A stretch of DNA of 64,000 nucleotides from Cervus elaphus (GCF_910594005.1 NC_057845.1:5862001-5926000); one strand, 5' to 3'; counted from the first letter of the stretch, positions 44,278-55,592 are shown. Translations and numbers: made by a program. The notes: generated from the sequence alone by a model not told the origin.

Positions 44278-44425
44278 AAAAGAATCCACCTTCCAATGCA
44301 GGGGACACGGGTTCAATCCCTGGTTGGGAACTACGGTCCCACATGCACAACTAAGCCAGCATGCTGGAATGAAGACCCCACATGCCAATAATTAAATTAA
44401 ATATATATATATAATAAATTTAAAA
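44278..44425 (+). mobile_element. tRNA-Glu-derived SINE (CHR type), head missing
   Basis: 'gaatccaccttccaatgcag', 'cgggttcaatccctggttgg', 'atgaagaccccacatgccaa' then AT-rich tail. Confidence 0.78.
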
Positions 44426-44639
44426 ATAAACCCGTGCACTTCAATGAGCCAGAACCCAGAGCATCCTCGATGTCTCCCTCTTCCTTAACGTCAGTTGTTC
44501 TGTCCCAGCCCATCCATTCCCCCTTCATAAGGTATGTGACCTTGTCTCTCCTCTACTCCTTGCCTTAAACTCTCAGCATCCCCTGGGGCTAGGGCTATTC
44601 TTCCCCTGACCCCACTCTCCTACTCTACACAGCAGTCTC

Positions 44640-45085
44640 GAAAGAGCACACTGGACACCATCCTCCTTTTAAAAACCTTTCAATGGCGCCCTTGGGGACG
44701 AAACCCAGACTCCTTGGAAGGGCACAGCCTGCTCGGGGCCTGGTCACAGTCCTCAGCGCTCTCTGAACTCCAGCTGGTTCTCCTTGAGTTAATGCCTCCG
44801 TGCTCAGCAAGCTCAGTGAGGCCAGGGTGCATTCTTCAACCACCCTGGCCGCTTTTTCCAGAAACAGGAAGATGCCACTTCCTCTAAGAAGCCTTCCTGG
44901 ACTTCCAGTCAGACGAGTATCTTTGTTACCCAGGGTCCCTGCCCTAACACTTACCATGCCTTCGTTATTACCTGTTCATTTGCCTGTCCTCTCCCACTAA
45001 AACGAGCTGTCTGCGGAAAGAGAAATTATCCTTTAATTTCCATATTCCCTGAACCCAGCACAGCGCCCACTGACAGAAAGGTTGC
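44640..45085 (-). mobile_element. L2 LINE 3' fragment
   Basis: 'aacctttcaatggcgccctt', 'gaagccttcctggacttcca', 'ttacctgttcatttgcctgt' and 'cactaaaacgagctgtctgc' follow the reverse L2 3' consensus. Old; it ends just before the CpG-rich region. Confidence 0.65.
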
Positions 45086-45326
45086 GAGGGGAGTGAATCA
45101 GAACAGTGTGGCCACCGAAAAGGAAACCGCGGTTGTAAGCGAATCCTCTCCTCCCGCGGCCGGCGGTACAGGGCTTCCTTTAGGCCTGCGTGGACGTCCA
45201 GGGCCTGCATGTCCTTCTCGGGGCTTCAGCTTGAGCAGATTTAACCCCACCATCAGGGCAGGCAGGGGACGGCATCGGCAAAGGCTGTGCGGGGAGCCAG
45301 CAAATGCACGTCCTGCGGGCTGAGGT

Positions 45327-45347
45327 AAAAAAAAAAAAAAAAAAAAT
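45327..45347. repeat. A-run upstream of the CpG island
   Basis: A pure run of about 20 A between GC-rich flanks, possibly the tail of a lost retroelement; no element body is seen next to it. Confidence 0.6.
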
Positions 45348-45645
45348 CCTGAGCCCTTTGTTCCAAGCGACGGAGGGTAAGCGGTTCCGAGTCCCCCGAC
45401 GGGTGCGGGCTCTGCCTGGGCAGGATGGCACAAAAACGCACCCGGCAGCGCCGCGTCCGGCAGGGGCGCGCGTGTCCGCGGGCCTTCTCCGTGCCAGCTT
45501 CCCAGCCCTGGATTTCCCCGCACTCTCCAGCGCCCCTCGCGGGGACCCGGTGTACGTGCCTGGCGGTCTCCCCGGCCTGAGGCAGCAGCAGGCGGGAAAG
45601 AGCTCGGCGTCCCGGCGTCACGCGCCAGCGGCCGGGCGGGCGGCG

Positions 45646-45657
45646 CGCGCACGCGCG
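45646..45657. promoter_or_regulatory. NRF1-type site
   Basis: 'cgcgcacgcgcg' fits the palindromic NRF1 consensus YGCGCAYGCGCR at all twelve positions. It is directly left of the GC-box cluster. Confidence 0.6.
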
Positions 45658-45720
45658 CGGGGCGGGGCGGGGCGGGGCGGTCGCGGGGGCGTGGTCAGCG
45701 TGGGCGGGGCGGGGCGGGCC
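45658..45720. promoter_or_regulatory. GC-box (Sp1) cluster
   Basis: Tandem 'ggggcggggc' units at 45660-45680 and again at 45703-45718, the typical Sp1/KLF-binding array of TATA-less promoters. Confidence 0.75.
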
Positions 45721-45928
45721 TGGAGCCGGGCACAGGAAGCGCTGGGAGGCCCGAGCCGTCCCAGTGTGCCCCGCGCGGCGTGGACTCGGGTCGCTGCCGC
45801 CATCCCGCTGGCGAGAGGCAGAGGAGAGGCCCGCCCGCTTGCCGGTCGGGCCAGTGTGGGCCAGTGCGTGAGGGCGCGGGGGGCCGTGTCAGCGAGACGC
45901 AAAGCGCAGCCGCCGCCACCGAACGGAC

Positions 45929-45988
45929 ATGTTGGAGCCCGGCGCCGCCGCCGCCGCCTCTTTTTCCTCATCCTCCGAACGGGACTGA
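45929..45988 (+). promoter_or_regulatory. Upstream ORF 1 in the SCAF4 leader
   Basis: ATG to TGA, 19 codons plus stop, with an Ala run from (GCC)n and a Ser run. The ATG context has C at -3 after GGA ('cggacatgt'), not strong. It exists in the mRNA only if transcription starts upstream of 45929. Confidence 0.5.
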
Positions 45989-46153
45989 GAGGGGGCCCGC
46001 CACCCCTCTGCCTCCTCAGCCTCAGCCGCCTGCCCCACCGCCTCGGCCGCAGCCTCTTCCTGCCCGGCCTCCGGCTCCGCCGCTCGTCGCCTCCACCGGC
46101 TCCTCAAGGCCCGGCCGGTTCCCCGGCTCCTCTCCGCCGCGGCGCGAGGTCTT

Positions 46154-46159
46154 ATGTGA
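46154..46159 (+). promoter_or_regulatory. Start-stop upstream ORF (AUGUGA) in the SCAF4 leader
   Basis: ATG directly followed by TGA, 40 bases before the SCAF4 ATG. Minimal start-stop elements are known to hold initiating/terminating ribosomes and lower downstream translation; here that is inference. The -3 base is C, so leaky scanning is likely. Confidence 0.6.
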
Positions 46160-46199
46160 CCGGCGGGCCCGGAGCAGCCGCCGCCGCCGCAGCGCGAAC

Positions 46200-46229
46200 A
46201 TGGACGCCGTCAACGCCTTCAACCAAGAG
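46200..46229 (+). CDS. SCAF4: SCAF4, coding part of exon 1
   Basis: Ten codons, MDAVNAFNQE, ending in phase 0 at a GTGAGG splice donor. I recognise this as the start of SCAF4 (SFRS15); the paralogue SCAF8 begins differently (MEAVKTFN). The full protein is a nuclear SR-related factor whose N-terminal CID domain binds the phosphorylated C-terminal domain of RNA polymerase II, followed by an RRM. With SCAF8 it prevents premature use of upstream poly(A) sites. Only the very first residues of the CID are in this exon. The ATG has a strong context (A at -3, G at +4) and sits in a CpG island with a long GC-rich leader. The identification rests on ten residues plus the promoter setting, so a whole-gene match is needed for certainty, but a chance match is unlikely. 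Confidence 0.88.
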
Positions 46230-48499
46230 GTGAGGGGTGCTCGGGACAAGGGAGTGCCGGGGGCCTGCCAGGGGGAGCCGGGCCGTCGTTTCTCCCGCCG
46301 CCTGAGGTTTAAAGCTTAGGTCGGGGTGGGGACGCTTCCTGCCCCGGTTCCGGAGCGGCGGGCCTGCGCGGAGCGGGCCTATGTGGCCCGGGGAGGTCGC
46401 GGCGGCCCGGGCGCCGACCCCACACCCCTCCCCCACGGCCCACCCCCGGGCGGCGACCTCAGGCTGCCCCCTCTCGCCCCCTTCCGGCCTCGTCCAGCCC
46501 GGCGACGGCCGCCGGTGCCTTTAATTTCGCCCCCCACCCCACCCCCCCACCCTTTTCAGGTCCGGGCGCTCTAGTCCTCTGCTCCCGTTATTGGCTTCGC
46601 GGTGCCGGGAGCCCGCAAGGGGCTAAGAAAGAAGCGCGGGCTGGGTGGGGGAGTGGGGGAGCCGGGAGCATCTGCCGGTCGCGGGGCCGGCAGAGCGGTG
46701 GCCAGGGCTTCTCCTGTTGCTCGGGCCGCGCGGCGCGCCGGCGGCTGGACTCTGATCTCGGGTCGGGGAGGAGTTGGCGAGGGTGTTCATCCCTCCTCCC
46801 TTCGGGATTCCTACACTTGGGAAATGGAGTTAATAGACGGGGCTCTTTACCCTCCCGAGTCGTGAACTCAACCCTGTTAACGGGCTCCGTGGTCCCAACG
46901 TGACACCTAAAAAGTTGAATGGGAGAGGACAGCATTTGCTCCGCCTTAAACCGCTAGAAAGCCGGCTTTGGCCTCCAGTCCCCCCACCCTCGCACCCTCC
47001 TCGCGGTTAGTTAATCCTTGGCTCCCTTCTTTGGGAACATTTACATGTGAAAAACCTCTCCAAACCGGGAACAAAGCTGCCTGCCTCCCTAAAGCTCTCT
47101 GGTTTTATCTCAAAACCTTCCAGGTGCTGTTTTTGAAGCGTCGAGTCCACAGATTCTATTTTTCAGAATCCATTTCAAGGGGAGGGGTCTTGACCATTGA
47201 TTTCAAGCATACCTACAGAATGGAAACAATTGACATATGTTGAGTTGGATTATCTTCCTTTTCCAAATACCGCACATCAACCCAACACTGAAAAAACAGA
47301 TGTAGCAGTGCTAGATGTCTGGGACCACGTTGATGACTTGGTGCACCCTGCATAACGTGATTTTGTAGTTTCAGTTGTAACAATTAGGCTGCAGTAACTT
47401 TCACTTTGTAGTGCTTCCAGTAACACTACAGTTAGGGCCGTTCATTGCCTTGTCAGTTATCCTAGAAATGATTTGTCTTTAATTGATGGATGCAGAAAGT
47501 GGGACAGTGTCTTTTAAAGTTCAGATTGCGTATTTTCAAAATGATGAAATAGTATTTCCTGATTTTTTTTTTGATGGCTAGGGAGTTTGTAATAATGCCC
47601 CAAAGATTTCAGGATTGGAAGTTGACTTTGTTTCCTGAAGGCAAAATATACTGGAATGTTGGCTTCATGAGGCGGAGAGTTTCTGTTCTTTGCTTCCTCA
47701 TAGCACCTGCTTGGGAAAAAACTTGTTGAATGAATGAGCACTTATACAAATGACACAATTTTTTAAAAGATAGTTACATTTCTTTCTCAAGATGAAAACT
47801 TTCTGGATGTTTTCAATAAACAAAGAGGAGAGGTTTTAGCATATTCTTAGGACCAGAAGTATTTAATTCTGATTGAGGCATTATGGACATTAAGCACGTT
47901 ATTAAGTAAAGTGTCTAACGTTAATTCTGGGGAAATGTGGTCAGTAGTTTTTACTTTGAAAACCAAGATTGGGAATGATAGGTTAAAATGTCATTTTCAT
48001 TTTTCAAGAAGACACTTTTAAAATGTACGTGAGAATTTGTACGTGAAAATGTAAAAGTGAGAATTTTCCTATCGATCATTTTCCTCTCTAAATAATTTTT
48101 ATTTCCGTTCCTAGTGTTTATTAACTGCATTATGTTAGGTGTATGTTACTAATTCTAGCTCCTTTCTGCCAAACTTTCTTCCCCAAAAACTTTCTTCTGG
48201 AGAAATTAGTCTGACTTGAAAATCCATTTCCTTGTCCCTGCTTGATGTATAGTGCTTGTCAGTTAATTCTCCCCATTCATAAAATGTTAGTGATTGGTTT
48301 CTTGCAACCTTAAATCTCCCAAATCTTCATTTTACAAATATTTGAGAGCCTGCCTAGCTGTAAAGCTGTGTCCTGATTAGGATGGCACTGCTACTGAGGA
48401 TCTCTGCCTGGTAGGAGCCTAAACTAATAGAGGACACAAAACTTAGACAAGTAACTTTAATGTGTGCTGGAACAATTTCCTTTGGGGTCCTTTTAAAGT

Positions 48500-49170
48500 A
48501 CTGTGGGCCGGCCGTGGGGCATTAGACTTGGGAGAAGAGAGTGTCAGGCTCAGAATTTCTGAAGGTGTAGGAAAAGTAATTCAAAGGCAACATTGGTGAA
48601 AAACAAGGAACAGTAGTTTGACTCCTGAGGGTGGTTAAGGTAGTTTGGGGCCTGACAAGTTTCAAGTCTGTCTAATGTGTTTGAATTTCTTTTTCTTTTT
48701 TTCCCAGTCTGTGGATAAATTGAAGGTTTTAGGTAGTGGAGTAATATAGTCAAAATACTGCTTGATCTATAGTATGTATTATAGAAGACAGAGGTTTGGG
48801 GAAACATGGCGGGTTGGGGACTGAGGTGGGAGAAGAAAGTGGAATCTGAATTTGGCATGTCTATAAAGGGAATAGAGAGGAGGGTAAGGATGTGGACCCG
48901 AAGAATCCGTGGATTTGACATCTGGTAGATTTATAAGCACCTTTTGCCCCGGACATCTAAGCTCTGGGAGAGGGGTGACACATCAAGCAGTCATCAAAAG
49001 TATATTTAGTGGAGGGGGAAATATGTTTGATTTTGAACAGTTTATGTTTGAGTGAAACAGTCATGTGAAAATTTTTGGCCAGCAGTTGATCATATTGGAC
49101 TCAAACTTGGAAGCAACCAAGAGTTAGAGGAGGACATCAGAGAGTCACTCTCAGATTGCCCTAGAGAAAA
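48500..49170. repeat. Old degenerate interspersed repeat
   Basis: Purine-rich words ('gattttgaacagtttatgtt', 'gagttagaggaggacatcag') resemble the elements at 8600-9620 and 20745-21030. Family unnamed. Confidence 0.35.
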
Positions 49171-49194
49171 TTGAGAGGGGGAGACAAAATGAAT

Positions 49195-49388
49195 TAATAA
49201 TAAGCATCTATAGCATGTGAGGTGTTTTGTATATACATATCGAAGTTAATACTCCTTCAACCTTATGTAGACATCCATTTATGGATGAGGAAGCTGATTT
49301 TCGATTTCAAAGAAATCAAATAGTATTCACCCAGGGGCATACTACTAGTTCATGGCAGAGCTGAGGTTTGAATACAGATGGTCCCATC
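49195..49388 (-). mobile_element. MIR SINE
   Basis: 'ggatgaggaagctgattttc', 'ggcatactactagttcatgg' and 'gagctgaggtttgaatacag' are the reverse MIR order. Confidence 0.65.
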
Positions 49389-50395
49389 TTAATTACTGCC
49401 TGAAGATAATATTTTACATAATACCAAGGGAATGGTCATAGGTTAAGTAAGACAAAGGCCACAAAATTTTTTGAGCATATGGGATCTGTAGTTTAAGATT
49501 GAATGGTGATGGGAGAGACACAGATAAAAGGTAGCAAATATAAAGTAGTTGGGTGTTTTCGGATTTATTGTTGTTTTAGAAGTTTGGTTGTAAGATGTTC
49601 TGGGGAAAAGTCTCTTCAGGGATGAAGGGAAGAAAGAGCAATTGACAGTGTAGTAGACACTGATGCTAGCTAACCCTTTGATATGTTTCTATATACAGTG
49701 TGTATACAAGGTCTTAACCTAAGTAAGTGGTGGTCAAGCCCTGGTCTTTATTAGATGGGTGTAGATGCTAGAGCATGTTGAGGGAGGGGATGTGCAAAAA
49801 AGCATAGTTAAGTGGCTAGAGGGGTTGGTTAACTTAGAGCAAAATTGTGGATGAAAGGAAGAGGACAGATGGGAAGCACAGGTAAAGGTATGTATCTGTG
49901 ATACAGAAAAAGAGGAAGATAAAGATAAGGTTAAAGACCTTTTGAGAGAACTTTCATGGCAAGACACTATTAAATGTAAAGAATGGAAAGATGAGTTTAA
50001 AAATCAGTGATCACTTAATGTGTTCTACTGTATTTATATACTCCTTATTGTGAAGGTTCGCTACATGGATAAAGATTATAGATTGGAATTTTCAAATCCA
50101 TTGATTGCATTTTTAACCTTTAATCAAAAGAAATAAATCCAAAAGAATAACTCTTCCCTCATCCTTACTTTTCTTTTTGCAGCATCTGTGATCTTAAGAT
50201 CTTTAATTAAAGTACAAAAAAAAGTGCAGAGGATATAACAAAAATTGACAGTTGTTATTAGGTGTTTTTAATTTAAAAATAAAATATTATGAAGTCTTCC
50301 TTTCCTCCCTTTCCCACCCCTCTACCCACCCCCACCGACCCCCCAGTCAGAAGCAATCAGTTAATGAATTTAGTATCAATCTTTGTGGTCCCTAA

Positions 50396-50397
<2 letters not shown>

Positions 50398-50430
<33 letters not shown>
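50398..50430. repeat. (GT)n microsatellite
   Basis: About 15 uninterrupted GT units, likely polymorphic. Confidence 0.95.
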
Positions 50431-50433
<3 letters not shown>

Positions 50434-50654
50434 CTGTTTTGATACATATTTCCCAATGGTTTGTGTATAAAAATTATTGATGCTGTGTGTTAAGAACTGT
50501 ATAGTTCGTTCTGTTTAGTATTCTATCATTTGAATAAACCGAATTTTATCTGGTTCCCCAGTTGATGAATGTTTGTTTCTCATTTGTTACTGATAGACAC
50601 TGCAATCAGTGAACTTTCTCAGACATGTCTCTGTGTAAGAGTTTCTCTCGGACA

Positions 50655-51110
50655 GCTGTTCTCAAACTTTGGGTTTTGACTCCTTCAAGCTCTAAAAGTT
50701 AAGGACCACAGAGACTTTTTGTATCTATGGGTTATATCTTGATATTTATTGTATGAGAAATTCAAACCAAGAAACAGGTTTATTAAAAATAATAAACCTG
50801 TTACATATTATCATAACATTTCTAATGAAAAATAGTATTTCCAAGACAAAAAAAAAATCTAGTGAAAAGAATGACATGGTTTTATCTGTTTGCAGATCTC
50901 ATTTAAACTTAGGTTTAATAAAACTTGAATTCTTGTATATACTTCATTCAGTTTCCAGCTGTTACACAAGTCAGGTAGCCTTTGGAAAACTCCACTGTAT
51001 ACTTGTGTGATTAAGGATAAGGAATGTCTTAGCATTAATATGAGAACAGTTTTTACCTCACAGACCACTGAAAGGAAGTCAGACACCCCTGCCCACCCAC
51101 CTCCACCCTA
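50655..51110 (+). repeat. Old interspersed repeat, DNA-transposon-like
   Basis: 'gttctcaaactttgggtttt' and 'tatgggttatatcttgatat' are words of an old mammalian repeat. Class inferred from the 'ctcaaactt' terminal style; uncertain. Confidence 0.4.
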
Positions 51111-51177
51111 GAGTTACTTTTTAAGAACTACAACATAGCGATGGTATGCGTATAATGATACTTACTTGTGTTTATCT

Positions 51178-51360
51178 TTTTTTTTTTTTTTTAATATTTA
51201 TTTGGCTGCTTCTGTTGTTAGTGACATATGGGATCTTTTAGTTTCAGCATGTGAATTCTTGGTTGCATTGTGTGAGATCTGGTTCCCTGACAAGAGATTG
51301 AAACTGGGCCCCCTGCAGTGAGAACATGGACTCTTAGCCACTGGACCACTAAGGAAGTCC
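51178..51360 (-). mobile_element. tRNA-Glu-derived SINE (CHR type)
   Basis: T-run at the left, then 'tatttatttggctgcttctg' and terminal 'gaccactaaggaagtccc'. Confidence 0.8.
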
Positions 51361-51457
51361 CTTTTGTTTATCTTTAAAATCAGGCAAATTAAACTTTATG
51401 AGTACTTTTAACGTATGAGTTGACATTACTGCCCTATCCACTTAGGTTGTCAGTCTT

Positions 51458-51698
51458 TTTTTTTTTCCCATTTATTTTTATTAGTTGGAGGCTAATTACT
51501 TTACAATATTGTAGTGGTTTTTGCCATACATTGACATGAATCGGCCATGGATTTACATGTGTTCCCCATCCCGTTGTGTTCCCCATCCCTATCCCCCCTC
51601 CTGCCTCCCTCTCTACCCATCCCTCTGGGTCTTCCCAGTGCACCAGCCCTGAGCACTTGTCTCATGCATCCAACCTGGGCTGGTGATCTGTTTCACCC
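51458..51698 (-). mobile_element. Ruminant L1 3'-UTR insertion with 11-bp target duplication
   Basis: Same element as 37251-37466 ('attagttggaggctaattac'). Flanked by 'ttgtcagtctt' at 51447-51457 and 51699-51709. Has a small internal repeat ('gtgttccccatcc' twice). Confidence 0.88.
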
Positions 51699-51709
51699 TT
51701 GTCAGTCTT

Positions 51710-52486
51710 GAACCATGTTACTCTGAAGAAGAACTGAGTTCCACATCTCATTAAGGAGCTTGCCACCCTTCCTAGTTCCAGTGGAAATTTTTCTATATCA
51801 ACTGTTCTGTGTTTTACCTCTTGATTACTGGCATGGTTGTTTTCTAGACTTCAGATCATATGATGACAGTACCTTGTTAACTTTTTTTTTTTTTAAACCT
51901 GTAATGTTAATCTGGTTGTTTTTGATCATTCCCTTGTTCTCTGAGAGGTCTGTCTAAAGAAGTGGACAAAGATGTGAAACAAGGTTCTTAACTGTATGGG
52001 AGATACGTATCGGACCAGGGCAACAGAAGTAAATTTTGAGGTTTCTCATGATTCATCTGACTGTATTATGTTATTTATAACAGGGGTTGGGATATTAAAA
52101 ATTAGTTGTAATTTTGTTTTCTCCATTCCTTCTTGACTCACAGAGAATTGCTTATAGATCTGACAATAGTAGAAGTCTGGCTTTATGACGAGTGGAATAA
52201 AGCTGGCCCTTCCGAGCTTTCTGTAGCAGAATTTATCACTGATGTTCTTATTGAAAACATCCCACTCCTTAGTCTATCATTTTGTTTAGAATTTTGTTTC
52301 AGAAAAAAAAAATACGTGGACGTACGATAAGGAACTGATTCAAAGAATAATTGGAATAATGGAGAAGTTGTCTTGTAAATCTTGTGGAACAGAATTCGGG
52401 GGGTGGGGTGAGTACCTGATAAAAAGTTGACAAGATGGCTGTTTTTGTATGTCTGTGTTTTTGTGGGACTGTTTTGTGTTTTTTTA
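51710..52486 (+). other. Intronic, nothing recognised
   Basis: AT-rich, with a T-run at 51881-51894. No exon signature. Confidence 0.4.
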
Positions 52487-52693
52487 TGTGCTCAGTCGCT
52501 CTGTTGTGTCCAACTGTTTTCGACCCCAAGGACTGTAGCCCGCCAGACTCCTCTGTTCATGGGGATTCTCCAGGCGAGAATACTGGAGTGTGTTGCCATA
52601 CCCTCCTCCAGGGGATTTTCCCAACCCAGAGATCGAACCCACATCTCCGGACTTGTGGGCGGATTCTTTACCATCTGAGCCACCAGGAAAGCC
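52487..52693 (-). mobile_element. Bov-tA SINE
   Basis: 'gtgctcagtcgctctgttgt', 'cgagaatactggagtgtgtt', 'gagatcgaacccacatctcc', 'ctgagccaccaggaaagcc'. Confidence 0.9.
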
Positions 52694-52803
52694 GAAGAAT
52701 ACTGGAGTGGTTAGCCTATCCCTTCTGCAGGGGAACTTTTTGACCCAGGAGTCGAACTGGGGTCTCCTGCACTGCAGGCGGATTCTTTACCAGCAAGCTA
52801 CCA
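52694..52803 (-). mobile_element. Bov-tA SINE, tail half missing
   Basis: 'gaatactggagtggttagcc', 'gacccaggagtcgaactggg', 'cactgcaggcggattcttta': a second minus-strand copy joined to the first. Confidence 0.82.
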
Positions 52804-52864
52804 AATTTTAGGTTGCTCGCCTCTGATTTTGAGCCCAAGTGAATATAATTTACTTAAGCATTAC

Positions 52865-53770
52865 AGGAAACTTTTTTCTTTGGATGTACAGTTGATGAAC
52901 AATATTGTGTTCATTTCAGGTGTACAGCATAGTAATTCCAGGCTTTTCTTTTTTTTTTTTCCAAATTATTTTCCATTATTATTGTTATTACAGAGATACC
53001 TGGTATCTTGTAGTATCAATTGTCCCTTCCCCTCTCCAGCTCCTTTTCTGTTAACCATAAGTTTGTTTTCTATGTGAGTCTGTTTCTGTTTTGTATATAG
53101 ATCCTTTGTATTATTTTTTAGATTACATATATGTGATATCAGTACTTTTTTGTTATTTCACTAAGCACTCTCTAGATTGATCCACATTGCTGTCAATGAC
53201 AATATTTCAGTTTTTATGTCCATGTGATGTTCCATTACAGAAAGAGTCAGACACAACTGGGTGACTGAACAACAACAACAAGATCCATTATGTATGTTTA
53301 CCACATGTTCTTAAGGTAGTCATCTGTTGGTGGGCACTTAGTGCTGCTGTGGAACATTGGGGTGCATGTATCTTTTCAAATTAGAGGGTTGTTGTTTTTC
53401 CTAGATATATACCCAGGACTAGAATTGCTGAATCATGTGGTAGTTCTATTTTAGTATTTTAAGGAACCTCCATACTGTTTTCCATAGTGGCTGCACCAAT
53501 TTGCATTCCCACCAATAGTATATAAGAGGGTTTCCTTTTCTCAAAACCTTTTCCAGTACTTATTATTTGTAGACTCTGATGATGGCCATTCTGAATGATG
53601 CAAGGTGATACCTCATTGTAATAGTTTTTATTTGCATTTCTCTGATCATTAGCGATGTTAAGCATCTTTCCATGTGCCAGTTAGCCATCTGTTTATCTTC
53701 TTTGGAAAAACATCTGTTTAAGTCTTTTGCCCATTTTCTGACTTTTTTTAAGTTGTATGACAGGTAATTT
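52865..53770 (-). mobile_element. L1 LINE 3' region
   Basis: Reverse L1 words in order: 'tcaggtgtacagcatagtaa', 'agattgatccacattgctgt', 'tggctgcaccaatttgcatt', 'gatggccattctgaatgatg', 'cttttgcccattttctgac'. Frames are broken. A short SINE tail is inserted at 53239-53280. Confidence 0.85.
53239..53280 (+). mobile_element. Extremely short SINE/BovB tail insertion
   Basis: Only 'gaaagagtcagacacaactg' to '(aac)n', about 42 bp, in the middle of the L1. It looks like a severely 5'-truncated retroposition. Confidence 0.75.
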
Positions 53771-55111
53771 TTCTGTAGATATCTGCATGTGTTTAAAACT
53801 CCTTTCAAATATACTTTGATAACATAGGGAAAACATTGTTACGTAAATGATCAACCTTTAGAAGTTTTTGATGTTTGTTGAGATAATATGCAGAATCTCT
53901 CTCTTCACAGCAACACCATACAACTTTTTAACAATAAGCTAAAAACAAGCTGTACTATGTTATCAGGTAATGTATAGGGTAAGCAGCTATTAACAATTGA
54001 AGTTTTGATAGAGTTGGTAATAGTTAAATTTGGTTAGGTTTTACCAAGTTCCGTTGTGAGCTTAGTCTGGAAGAGACATGTCAACATTTCTGTGTTAATA
54101 TTAAGTGTAATTAACAATATACTGTTAATGATTTTTTTTTTGAGAACTAGAAGACTTCTGAAACTGTATTATAATTTATTATGCTTCAGTCACCTTCATC
54201 CTTTTCAATATTTGCGTGGTTTATCAATTAACATTTTATTGTGTTATAGTTGGGACTCTTTATTGGTGCTTGTGAAGCCATAGGTATTTATAGAAACTTT
54301 AATAATATTAAGAAAGCATTTTATAGGTTATTAGTGAATTCAGCAAGAAATCCAGTGAAACTGTAAAGGGGGTTTAAGAATTCGAAGCCAAGATTCAGAT
54401 GGGATGGGAGAAATAGCAGGGCTCTTGAAAAGTGGAGGGCCATACAGGTACCCCTTAAAAGTTATAATTGGTGTTTGGATAATTCATGATTTTTGGTATA
54501 AATCCAAGTGGGTCATGTGGAGGAGATTGTAGACAGTAGCATACCTAACATATTTGACATCCTGAGAACTTATTTCTTCTTCTTCCTTTCTTTTTTTTTT
54601 TTTAGCTTAATTCCTCTTTGACAACAAAATTATTTTCAAATATAATCTTGAAATTGGCCAGGAAAGAAATTTGAACTTCATGTCAGTTACAAGTAAATAT
54701 TACAACAAAGAAATAATTGATTAATGTTTTAAAATTTCATTAATACTTCTTTCTGTTACATGTAGAAAATCTTACCTACATACTGCTCTATCACAGTAAT
54801 AAATAATAATATTCAGTTCCTTTTAAGCCTTAACTTCTGCATACTTGTCAAATGATTGTCAGTGTTGATCGTCACAGTATTTGAGTTCAGTAGACAATTA
54901 TAGTCAGATTTAGCAGTGTTATCTCCACCTGTAAGTGGTTGAAGAACACTTCTCATTAATTCTGTTTACTAAAGGTTGTATGTGTAGCAGCAGATACACA
55001 GTAGTTGGGAAATCTTAAACATAAAGTTACCTTTGGCAGGTAGGAAAAGCTCACTTCACAATAAATTCTGGAAATCAAAACACTACCCATGTCTTTTTTG
55101 ACATAATTCTA

Positions 55112-55322
55112 GTGACTTTCTCTGGCAACTCAGTGGTAATGAATCCACCTGCCAATGCAGGAGATGAACGTTTGATCCCTGAGTCAGGATGATCCCCTGA
55201 AGAAGGAAATGGTAACCCACTCCAATATCTTGCCTGGGAAATCTCATGGACAGAGGAGCCTAGCAGGCTTTAGTCCATGGGGTCGCAAAGAGTCAGATAC
55301 AACTTCTCTACTAAACAACAAC
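55112..55322 (+). mobile_element. Bov-tA SINE
   Basis: 'gactttctctggcaactcag', 'gaacgtttgatccctgagtc', 'gaagaaggaaatggtaaccc', 'agagtcagatacaacttctc'. Confidence 0.88.
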
Positions 55323-55592
55323 TGCTGCTACTGCTGCTGCTAAGTCGCTTCAGTCGTGTCCAACTCTGTGCGACCCCATAGACGGCAGCCCACCAGGCTC
55401 CCCCGTCCCTGGGATTCTCCAGGCAAGAACACTGGAGTGGGTGGCCATTTCCTTCTCCAACTCGTTGAAAGTGAAGTCGCTCAGTCGTGTCCGACTCTTC
55501 GCAACGCCATGGACTGCAGCCTACCAGGCTCCTCCGTCCATGGGATTTTCCAGGCAAGGGTACTGGAGTGGGGTGCCATCACCTTCTCTGAA
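55323..55592 (-). mobile_element. Bov-A2 SINE (dimer)
   Basis: Two Bov-A monomers in reverse, 55323-55459 and 55467-55592, each with 'cagtcgtgtccaactctg'-type tail and 'gccat' to 'ccttctc' start; a (ctg)n run begins the right-hand flank of the first. Abuts the forward Bov-tA, giving a local inverted SINE pair. Confidence 0.9.

Larger units (their letters stand above)
45780..46229 (+). other. SCAF4 exon 1 (approximate 5' end)
   Basis: The right boundary is exact: codon 10 (GAG) is followed by GTGAGG, a consensus splice donor. The left boundary is a guess from the GC boxes and a YY1-like 'gccgccatc' at 45796-45804, which in many promoters lies just after the start site. The untranslated leader is long, GC-rich and contains (GCC)n runs at 45940-45958 and 46178-46191 plus two upstream ORFs. 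Confidence 0.7.
45370..46790. promoter_or_regulatory. CpG island over the SCAF4 promoter and exon 1
   Basis: The only stretch of the window with dense CpG and very high GC on both sides of a strong start codon. It covers GC boxes, the presumed start region, exon 1 and the beginning of intron 1. No TATA box is visible. This is the usual promoter of a broadly expressed gene. Confidence 0.92.

Noticed and set aside
45098..45971. Several minus-strand open frames (120-180 codons) in the same island
   Set aside because: Same GC-driven absence of stops; no recognised motif and no splice or poly(A) evidence for a divergent coding gene.
45304..46233. 309-codon plus-strand open frame across the CpG island
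   Set aside because: High GC removes stop codons, the composition is Arg/Pro/Ala-rich without domain, and it runs through the SCAF4 start in another frame. The SCAF4 ATG with strong context and splice donor explains the region.
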